Assembly: GCF_938045225.1 (NCBI RefSeq)
Contig: NZ_CALINL010000078.1
Span: 1-6,159, forward strand
Length of the DNA stretch: 6,159 bases
Source: an uncultured Campylobacter sp.
Lineage (GTDB): Bacteria > Campylobacterota > Campylobacteria > Campylobacterales > Campylobacteraceae
Direction of reading: 5' to 3'
Both the position numbers and the translations under genes were made by a program. Under the pieces are notes generated by a model. That model saw nothing but the letters and a program-made list of their open reading frames with translations, was not told the origin of the DNA and made no database searches. Positions 1-4,711 of the stretch are shown in pieces. Every line of letters begins with the position of its first letter. Within the stretch, counting starts at the first letter, position 1.

Positions 1-1
1 C

Positions 2-952
2 GGCGGCACGATGGTTCTTTTTATACATACGCTTAAGCGTTTTGGCATCGAGGCGCGGGTGTTTGATAGCGATAGCGCGGACGATCTTGAAAATTTGATC
101 GACGACAAAACTCGCGCGATATTTTTCGAGACGCTATCAAATCCGCAAATCGCAATCCCGAATTTTAAAAAGATCGTCGAGATCGCGGATAAGCACGGCG
201 TCGTAACGATCGCCGACAACACCGTGCCTACGCCGATCATTTTCCAGCCGCTAAATCACGGCATCGACGTCGTCGTGCATAGCGCGAGCAAATATATCTG
301 CGGCCAGGGCCTAAGCCTAGCGGGCGCAGTCGTAGCTAGCAAAAATTTAAACGCCAAGCTAGTCGGCAACGCCAGATACGCGCACTTTAACGAGCCTGAC
401 GAGAGCTATCACGGCCTAGTTTACGCCCAGATGGCGGGTAAATTCGACATCTATACGCTGCGCATGAGGGTGGCTTTGGTGCGCGATATAGGCGCTACGA
501 TCTCGCCTTTTAACTCTTGGCAGCTCATCCAGGGGCTTGAGACGTTAAGCGTTCGTATCGAGAGGCACTCGCAAAATGCGCGAAAAATAGCAGAGTTTTT
601 AAACTCGCATAAACACGTAAAACGCGTAACCTACCCTGCGCTAAAAAGCGATCCCGAGCACGAAAAAGCGCAAAGATATTTCAAAGACGGCATGGCTAGC
701 GGGCTAATGTGCTTTGAAACCGATAGCTATGAGCGCGCCGTAAAGATGCTCGGCAAGGTAAAGCTCTTTAAAATCGTCGTAAATATCGGCGACTCAAAGT
801 CGCTCATCACGCACCCGGCCTCCACTACGCATCAGCAGCTCTCAAGCGAGGAGCTAATAAAGGCAGGCATAACAAAGGAGCTAATCAGAATCAGCGTCGG
901 CCTAGAGAACGCAGACGACCTCATCGCCGATCTCGCGCAGGCTTTGGAGTAA
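2..952 (+). CDS. metY: O-acetylhomoserine sulfhydrylase, 5'-truncated by the window edge
   Basis: A PLP enzyme of the Cys/Met metabolism family that makes homocysteine from O-acetyl-L-homoserine and sulfide in the cytoplasm (direct sulfhydrylation route to methionine). The frame is open from base 2 (Gly-Gly-Thr) into the Met at 11. That matches the conserved 'YGGT..LF.HTLKRFGIE' region of the family, so the Met is internal and roughly 100 N-terminal residues are missing. Counting from that Met: IADN carries the Asp (D69) expected to contact the PLP pyridine nitrogen, and HSASKY carries the PLP-binding lysine (K94, bases 290-292). QGLETLSVRIERH (about 175-187) and THPASTTHQQL near the C-terminus, with the following RISVGLE, are family signatures. 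It ends at TAA 950-952. The long GGT-TLKRFG insert and GLETL motif favour MetY over cystathionine gamma-synthase/lyase. It is convergent with the cluster downstream. In C. jejuni metY lies in a different neighbourhood, as far as I recall. Confidence 0.93.
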   Translation, partial: GGTMVLFIHTLKRFGIEARVFDSDSADDLENLIDDKTRAIFFETLSNPQIAIPNFKKIVEIADKHGVVTIADNTVPTPIIFQPLNHGIDVVVHSASKYICGQGLSLAGAVVASKNLNAKLVGNARYAHFNEPDESYHGLVYAQMAGKFDIYTLRMRVALVRDIGATISPFNSWQLIQGLETLSVRIERHSQNARKIAEFLNSHKHVKRVTYPALKSDPEHEKAQRYFKDGMASGLMCFETDSYERAVKMLGKVKLFKIVVNIGDSKSLITHPASTTHQQLSSEELIKAGITKELIRISVGLENADDLIADLAQALE

Positions 953-1011
953 AAGAGGGTTAAATTTGAAAGATAAATTCGGCTAAATTTAAGCTAAATT
1001 CAAATATACCC

Positions 1012-1032
1012 CTAAGCGGCTTCGCCGCTTAG
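1012..1032. terminator. Perfect stem-loop after metY, likely terminator
   Basis: A 9-bp perfect stem (CTAAGCGGC / GCCGCTTAG) with a TTC triloop begins 60 nt after the metY stop. It lacks a clear T-run on either strand (AATGCT follows on +), so it is not a textbook intrinsic terminator. Its place between convergent genes makes a bidirectional terminator or transcript-end stabiliser the simplest reading. Confidence 0.6.
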
Positions 1033-1059
1033 AATGCTAAACGCCAGATTGTTAAATTT

Positions 1060-1084
1060 GATCAAGAGGGCTTCCCTCTTGATC
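1060..1084. terminator. Second perfect stem-loop between convergent genes
   Basis: An 11-bp perfect stem (GATCAAGAGGG / CCCTCTTGATC) with a CTT triloop lies 28 nt after the first hairpin and 31 nt past the stop of the minus-strand gene. On the minus strand it is followed by AAATTTAAC, only weakly T-rich. It is the likely 3' end of the minus-strand cluster and may back up metY termination. Both hairpins carry GGCTTC at the apex (1018-1023 and 1069-1074). Confidence 0.6.
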
Positions 1085-1115
1085 CTTGGCTAGTTCAAAC
1101 TCAAATTTGAGCAGG

Positions 1116-1559
1116 CTACTTGCCCTTTTTCTTATCGGCTTTTTCTTTTATCTCTTCTGCCGCTTCGAGATCGCGCTGCGCTTTTTCAAAGCTCTTGCGC
1201 GCTTTATCGACGCGGCGAGAGTTTTTAACGCTGGCGTCATCGGCATAAACCTTTTCGGCTTCCTCCAGCTCGACCTTTTTCTTGCCGAAATTTTGTTGCG
1301 CCGCTTCAAGATTATTAGTAGCTTTGTCGCCGCCTGCCAATTCGGCTCTTGACGTTACCTTGCCCGTTACTGGGTTACGTCCGATAGTGCCGTCAAGTTC
1401 TTTCCCTCCTCTATTCATCATACACTCTTTTTTGCCGCTTACCATTATCCCACCAATATAATTAGGTCTATTTTTTGGGTCATCACAATCAACTTTTTCT
1501 TTTGCATAACTAAATGTAATACCTAAAGCGGCTATTAAAAATAAATTGACAAACTTCAT
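1116..1559 (-). CDS. Exported two-cysteine coiled-coil protein of unknown function
   Basis: I do not recognise this 147-residue protein. Residues 1-19 look like a Sec signal peptide (MKF, hydrophobic core LFLIAALGITF, cleavage after SYA), so the mature protein should be periplasmic or surface-exposed. Residues 20-54 hold the only two cysteines (C25, C46), which could pair in the periplasm. Residues 54-82 are Gly/Thr-rich and look like a linker. Residues 83-146 are highly charged and helical (Glu/Lys/Ala), probably a coiled-coil hairpin: segments 84-103 and 117-136 resemble each other (7 of 20 identical at an offset of 33). The start is well supported: AGAGGAG (1568-1574) lies 7 nt upstream and the signal peptide begins at this Met. 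It follows the 36-codon ORF by 2 nt, so the two are probably co-translated. Odd point: codons 1-54 are AT-rich (AGA, TTA, ATT) while the rest uses CGC, GCG and GGC like its neighbours. No function is assigned. Confidence 0.8.
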   Translation of the reverse strand: MKFVNLFLIAALGITFSYAKEKVDCDDPKNRPNYIGGIMVSGKKECMMNRGGKELDGTIGRNPVTGKVTSRAELAGGDKATNNLEAAQQNFGKKKVELEEAEKVYADDASVKNSRRVDKARKSFEKAQRDLEAAEEIKEKADKKKGK

Positions 1560-1561
1560 TT

Positions 1562-1672
1562 TTATTTCTCCTCTTTAACGTTTTTATCTTTATTTTTGTT
1601 AAGTCCTCTTTTATTTCTTATTCTACGAAACGCGCTTGAAAATGTAGATAAAGTCATTTCCTCAAATTTCAT
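1562..1672 (-). CDS. Small basic 36-residue ORF, unknown function
   Basis: A short reading frame of 36 codons plus TAA, starting at ATG 1672-1670 and ending at 1562-1564. It begins MKFEEMTLSTFSSAF, followed by an Arg/Lys-rich part (RRIRNKRG, then Asn/Lys and a KEEK end). Net charge is strongly positive and there is no signal peptide or membrane segment. Support for translation: AAAGGA (1680-1685) sits 7 nt before the ATG, the frame starts 42 nt after the antiporter stop, and its stop is 2 nt before the next ATG, whose ribosome binding site it contains. It could be a real small protein, or a leader peptide whose translation opens the next start site. It has no recognised homologue that I can name, and the AT-rich composition means a chance ORF of this length is possible. 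Confidence 0.5.
   Translation of the reverse strand: MKFEEMTLSTFSSAFRRIRNKRGLNKNKDKNVKEEK
1568..1574 (-). promoter_or_regulatory. Ribosome binding site of the exported protein, inside the small ORF
   Basis: AGAGGAG on the minus strand, 8 nt before the ATG at 1559. It overlaps the last codons (Lys-Glu-Glu-Lys) of the small ORF, the arrangement expected for translational coupling. Confidence 0.75.
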
Positions 1673-1714
1673 TTCTATTTCCTTTCTTTAAATTTTACGC
1701 AAATGGCAGCAAAT

Positions 1715-3160
1715 TTACGCCGTAAAAGTCTTTAAGGTTTCGTTGTATTTGTTCTCGTCCTCGCACTGGATCAGTAGCAAGTCGCCCTCTTCAAACACCG
1801 ATGAGCCGGTAGGTTTGATGTATTCGCCCTTGCGCTTGATGAGTAGCACCAAAAAGTCGCTAGGAAGCTCAAGCTCGGCTAGGTTTTTGCCCACGACTTC
1901 GGAGTCAAAGCGTATGGTGTGCTGGCGTAAAGTGTGGTAAAAGATCGGTAAATTCGACATCTCGACTTCTTTTGGTGCGGCTTCTTCTTTGACGCCGCAT
2001 TTTTGCGCGACCTTTTCTAGCGTCATGCCTTGGATGATGATCGAGACGAACACGACGAAAAATATCGTGTTAAAGATTAGCTCCGAATTCGGTAAATTTG
2101 CCCCGAACGGATAGGTCGCAAGTACGATAGGAACAACGCCGCGAAGTCCGACCCAAGAGATAAATATCTTTTCTTTCACGTTGTAACGCGAAAAAAGTAA
2201 CGACGCGAAAACGCCCACCGGACGCGCGATAAACATGATCCAAAACGCGATCACTGTGCCCGCCAGCGCGACGGCGTGCAGCTGAGAAGGATTTACCAAA
2301 AGTCCCAGCGTCAAAAAGATGACGATCTGCATCGCCCACGCGATACCGTCGTGAAAACCGATCAAATTTTTCTTATGCGCGAACTCTTTTTTATTTATAA
2401 ACATACCCGCGATATAAACAGCCAAAAAGCCGTTGCCGCCGACCTTGCCCGCTAGCACGTACAAAAGCATCACCCAAGCCATCGAAAAAACAGGATATAG
2501 TCCCCAGTACTCAAGCCTTAGACGGTTAAAAAGCCCAGGTAGCGCGACGCCAAATACATAGCCCATCAGCCCGCCGAGTAAAAACTGCTTGATGAGTGCG
2601 ACAGTGATGTCAGAGGCGTCTGGGACGGTGTTTAGGGCGATGATTTGTATCATTGTGACAGTGAGGAAAATCGCCATCGGATCGTTTGAGCCAGATTCTA
2701 GCTCCAAAAGCGGTCGGATGTTATTTTTTAGCAAAATTTCCTTCGCTCCAAGGATCGCAAACACCGCCGCAGCGTCGGTCGAGGAGATGATCGCTCCAAA
2801 AAGCAAGGCTTCAAGCCAAGTTAGCCCTAGTAAAAATTTAACCAAAAGTGCGACCAGAGCCGCCGTCAGCACGACGCCAACGGTCGCGAGCATGATGCCA
2901 CTCATCATGATAGGCTTTATCGATTTTAAATTCGTATCAAGCCCGCCAGTGTAGAGGATAAAAATAAGTGCGATTATGCCCACATCATGAGCGATGAGCT
3001 GGCTATCAAAGGCGATGCCTAGCAGTCCGTCCGAGCCAGCCAGCATACCGACTGCTAAAAAAACGACTAAGGACGGAACGCCGAATCTATCTGAAACCTT
3101 GCTAGAGACGATACAAGCGATAAGCAGGATAGAGAAAAATAGTAAAAAAGTTTCTAACAT
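1715..3160 (-). CDS. CPA1-family cation/proton antiporter, NhaP2/CvrA-like with TrkA-C domain
   Basis: A 481-residue inner-membrane protein that likely exchanges K+ and/or Na+ for protons. Residues 1-390 contain about a dozen hydrophobic segments with the motifs of CPA1 exchangers: SSTDAAAVF (126-134, with D129), ELESGSNDP (153-161, with the conserved N159-D160 pair) and WVGLRGVVPI (336-345). Long stretches, such as GMLAGSDG, LAVY, GLLVNPS and FISWVGLRG, closely follow E. coli NhaP2 (CvrA). Residues about 412-480 form a TrkA-C domain (PTGSSVFEEGDLLLI), a cytoplasmic regulatory module that often binds nucleotides. It is about 100 residues shorter than E. coli NhaP2 and lacks the extra C-terminal domain. 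The apparent C. jejuni counterpart next to hspR has been labelled KefB, but KefB is a CPA2 protein with a TrkA-N domain, so that name does not fit. ATG 3160 has GAGG 4 nt upstream. It lies 125 nt after hspR. The transported ion cannot be read from the sequence. Confidence 0.9.
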   Translation of the reverse strand: MLETFLLFFSILLIACIVSSKVSDRFGVPSLVVFLAVGMLAGSDGLLGIAFDSQLIAHDVGIIALIFILYTGGLDTNLKSIKPIMMSGIMLATVGVVLTAALVALLVKFLLGLTWLEALLFGAIISSTDAAAVFAILGAKEILLKNNIRPLLELESGSNDPMAIFLTVTMIQIIALNTVPDASDITVALIKQFLLGGLMGYVFGVALPGLFNRLRLEYWGLYPVFSMAWVMLLYVLAGKVGGNGFLAVYIAGMFINKKEFAHKKNLIGFHDGIAWAMQIVIFLTLGLLVNPSQLHAVALAGTVIAFWIMFIARPVGVFASLLFSRYNVKEKIFISWVGLRGVVPIVLATYPFGANLPNSELIFNTIFFVVFVSIIIQGMTLEKVAQKCGVKEEAAPKEVEMSNLPIFYHTLRQHTIRFDSEVVGKNLAELELPSDFLVLLIKRKGEYIKPTGSSVFEEGDLLLIQCEDENKYNETLKTFTA

Positions 3161-3192
3161 TGTGCCTCATTTGAGTTCAAAGCGGGGCAAAT

Positions 3193-3217
3193 TTAAGGCT
3201 AAATTTAGCACCCTTAA
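3193..3217. promoter_or_regulatory. Dyad upstream of the antiporter gene
   Basis: A perfect 12-bp palindrome GCTAAATTTAGC (3198-3209), flanked by TTAAG (3193-3197) and CTTAA (3213-3217) with a 3-nt asymmetry, ends 33 bp before the antiporter start. It could be an operator or an RNA stem in the leader. AAATTT palindromes are frequent in this AT-rich spacer DNA, so it may be chance. Confidence 0.3.
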
Positions 3218-3263
3218 AGCCTCAAATTTGGCGCGTTTTATAAATAAATTTTACCCGATTTTA

Positions 3264-3284
3264 CCTTTTTAACGGATAAAAAGG
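3264..3284 (-). terminator. Weak inverted repeat directly after hspR
   Basis: A 7-bp perfect inverted repeat (CCTTTTT / AAAAAGG, 7-nt loop) begins 1 nt after the hspR stop. The stem is mostly A-T and no T-run follows on the minus strand, so at most it is an attenuator that lowers read-through into the antiporter gene. Confidence 0.3.
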
Positions 3285-3285
3285 C

Positions 3286-3663
3286 TTAACTTTTATCATC
3301 GTAAAAGATGAGATCAAAGCTATTTTTGCGCTTTACCAGAGCCTTTTTAGACGGCACGCCGCCCTGCTCCATTTTGTCTAGCTCCTCTTTCATCTGTTTT
3401 ATCATGACCTCAGACTGCTCGATCTGCTCTTTTAGCTGCAAGATGATATCGACGCCTGCTAAATTTACGCCAAGATCGCGCGTTAGACGTAGTATCATCT
3501 TGATACGGTCCATATCTTTTTCGGAGTAAAGGCGCATTTTGCCCTCGGTTCTTGAAGGCTCTAGCAGCCCTTCGCGCTCGTATTGGCGCAGCGTTTGCGG
3601 ATGTATGGAGAGCACCTTAGCTACGACGCTTATTAGATAGACCGGTTCTTCGTATTGTTTCAT
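3286..3663 (-). CDS. hspR: Heat-shock transcriptional repressor HspR (MerR family)
   Basis: A 125-residue DNA-binding repressor of chaperone genes. In Helicobacter and Campylobacter, HspR represses cbpA-hspR itself, groESL and the dnaK operon by binding HAIR-type sites. Residues 8-57 form the MerR winged helix-turn-helix (YLISVVAKVLSIHPQTLRQY, then EREGLLEPSRTEGKMRLYSEKD). Residues 66-76 (GVNLAGVDIIL) are the typical HspR linker. Residues 77-100 form a dimerisation coiled coil. The tail has a basic stretch (KKALVKRKN, about 106-114) followed by hydrophobic SFDLIFYDD. There is no effector-binding domain, as usual for HspR. The start is firm: GGAGG (3670-3674) lies 6 nt upstream inside the end of cbpA, and the gene begins 1 nt after the cbpA stop. 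The two are therefore co-transcribed and probably translationally coupled. Confidence 0.95.
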   Translation of the reverse strand: MKQYEEPVYLISVVAKVLSIHPQTLRQYEREGLLEPSRTEGKMRLYSEKDMDRIKMILRLTRDLGVNLAGVDIILQLKEQIEQSEVMIKQMKEELDKMEQGGVPSKKALVKRKNSFDLIFYDDKS

Positions 3664-3664
3664 C

Positions 3665-4537
3665 TTATGCCTCCGGGAGTTTTTGCTTCATAAGCTCGGC
3701 TAGCTCGCCGTCTAGGGCATTTACGTCCGGCAAAGACACGCGCGCTCGCAGGTATAGGTCGCCAAATATCCCGCTTTTTCTATTTTGTACGCCGTATCCT
3801 TTGAGCCTGATTTTTTGCCCTGATTTTGAGTTTTCGGCGATTTTTATCGTGACGTCTTTTTTAGGCGTTTTTACGTCTATCTTACCGCCAAACATCATCG
3901 TTTTTAGCGGGATTAGCACGTCTTTATATAGATCGTCGCCGTCTCTTTCGTACTCGTCGCTAGGCGCGATATTTACGGTTAGTATCAGATCGCCGCGTCC
4001 GCCGTTACCTTTGCCTTTTATGCGTAGCTTTTCGCCGTTATTGATTCCATTTGGGATTTTTATTTTGATGTTTTCGCCGTTAAAATTTATCGAGTGCTCG
4101 CCGCCCTTTACCGCTACGTCAAACGGGATAGTTACCTTTGCCCGCGAGTCCATATCCTCCTCGTCCTCAAAGCCGCTAAATCCGCCCGTTTGCCTAAAAC
4201 CGCTAAATCCGCTTCTACTAGAAAATCCGCTAAATCCGCCTCCGCCGAAGATATTTTTTAAAATTTCGTCCAAATTTCCCATACCCGAGCTGCTCGCAAA
4301 GTCATGGAAATTTTGCCCGCCAAACATCGCGTCGCCGTGCCTATCGTACTGCGCGCGCTTCTTCTCATCGCTTAAAATTTCATACGCAGCGTTTATCTCT
4401 TTAAATTTATCCTCCGCGCCTGGGTCTTTGTTGATATCGGGGTGATACTTGCGAGCCAGCCTGCGATAGGCCTTTTTGATCTCGTCGCCGGTGGCTTTTT
4501 CCGACACCCCTAACGTTTCGTAAAGACTATTGCTCAT
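3665..4537 (-). CDS. cbpA: J-domain co-chaperone CbpA (class B DnaJ-like)
   Basis: A 290-residue Hsp40 that delivers substrates to DnaK and stimulates its ATPase. The J-domain is residues 4-66, with the essential H32-P33-D34. A Gly/Phe-rich linker spans about 97-123, with GFSGF repeated three times at a 9-residue period. Two beta-sandwich substrate-binding domains follow (about 132-200 and 206-272; PFDVAVKGGEH and LKTMMFGGKIDV are typical), then a short C-terminal tail. The zinc-finger CXXCXGXG repeats of DnaJ are absent, so this is CbpA rather than DnaJ. Length matches the family. AGAAGGA (4544-4550) lies 6 nt before the ATG. It is the first gene of the minus-strand cluster, behind a strong promoter with a HAIR-like site. 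In H. pylori, CbpA has been reported to modulate HspR binding to DNA, so the pair can form a feedback loop. Confidence 0.95.
   Translation of the reverse strand: MSNSLYETLGVSEKATGDEIKKAYRRLARKYHPDINKDPGAEDKFKEINAAYEILSDEKKRAQYDRHGDAMFGGQNFHDFASSSGMGNLDEILKNIFGGGGFSGFSSRSGFSGFRQTGGFSGFEDEEDMDSRAKVTIPFDVAVKGGEHSINFNGENIKIKIPNGINNGEKLRIKGKGNGGRGDLILTVNIAPSDEYERDGDDLYKDVLIPLKTMMFGGKIDVKTPKKDVTIKIAENSKSGQKIRLKGYGVQNRKSGIFGDLYLRARVSLPDVNALDGELAELMKQKLPEA
4173..4239. repeat. Three direct repeats encoding the CbpA Gly/Phe linker
   Basis: The 13-mer CCGCTAAATCCGC occurs at 4173-4185, 4200-4212 and 4227-4239, an exact 27-bp period. It encodes the three GFSGF units of the cbpA linker on the minus strand. 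The in-frame 27-bp unit could gain or lose copies by slippage without breaking the gene. Confidence 0.85.
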
Positions 4538-4570
4538 GTTATGTCCTTCTAGTCAATTAATTTTATAGTG

Positions 4571-4600
4571 ATTATAGCATAAATGTTTAGCGTATGTCAA
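4571..4600 (-). promoter_or_regulatory. Promoter of cbpA-hspR
   Basis: On the minus strand, TTGACA (4595-4600) is followed after 18 nt by TATAAT (4571-4576) with an upstream TGC, an extended -10. It matches the sigma70 consensus at both elements. Transcription should start near 4564, giving a leader of about 27 nt before the cbpA ATG. Confidence 0.85.
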
Positions 4601-4605
4601 TCAAG
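4585..4605 (-). promoter_or_regulatory. Candidate HspR operator (HAIR-like) over the cbpA -35
   Basis: On the minus strand CTTGATT-N7-GCTAAAC aligns with the HAIR consensus CTTGAGT-N7-ACTCAAG. The first arm matches 6 of 7 and the second 4 of 7. It covers the -35 element, where a bound repressor would block RNA polymerase. hspR is the second gene of this transcript, so autorepression is expected. The weak second arm makes the exact site uncertain. Confidence 0.55.
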
Positions 4606-4610
4606 TATAG

Positions 4611-4632
4611 TAAACGAAACGATTTTAAACGA
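4611..4632. repeat. AAACGA repeats between the two divergent promoters
   Basis: AAACGA occurs at 4612-4617, 4617-4622 and 4627-4632, and TAAACGA twice at a 15-bp spacing. The cluster sits between the -35 regions of cbpA (4600) and htrA (4650), a suitable place for a regulator of either gene. No known box is recognised in it. Confidence 0.35.
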
Positions 4633-4649
4633 CTTAAAGAATAATTAAC

Positions 4650-4676
4650 TTTACATTGAGCTTAACGCCATATAAT
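4650..4676 (+). promoter_or_regulatory. Promoter of htrA
   Basis: A perfect -10 TATAAT (4671-4676) lies 35 nt before the htrA ATG. The best -35 is TTTACA (4650-4655) with a short 15-nt spacer. Campylobacter sigma70 promoters often lack a conserved -35, so the -10 is the main support. The start is expected near 4683. Confidence 0.7.
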
Positions 4677-4711
4677 CGCGCTTTGAAAAAATTTTATCAA
4701 AAGGAAAAGCA

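Noticed and set aside
11..13. ATG at 11 as the true start of metY
   Set aside because: The frame is open to the window edge and encodes the conserved Gly-Gly-Thr just before it. The first third of the enzyme would be missing.
1086..1352. Hydrophobic 88-codon frame on the + strand
   Set aside because: It is antisense to the Glu/Lys/Ala-rich coiled-coil gene, which naturally gives Leu/Phe codons. It has no ribosome binding site, and the minus-strand gene has a signal peptide and a strong one.
1714..1726. TTTACGCCGTAAA dyad over the antiporter stop as a terminator
   Set aside because: The stem is only 6 bp around a single central base, so it cannot form a stable hairpin, and no T-run follows.
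2070..2954. Alternative frames within the antiporter gene on both strands
   Set aside because: They are shadows of a well-conserved CPA1 reading frame and have no domain or start signal of their own.
3161..3200. Second HAIR site before the antiporter (ACTCAAA on the minus strand)
   Set aside because: Only one half-site matches. The position 7 nt away where the other arm should lie has no similarity.
3801..4445. Long 214-codon frame on the + strand
   Set aside because: It lies fully antisense to cbpA, a clear J-domain protein. Its Ser/Pro/Leu-rich translation is a by-product of the cbpA codons.
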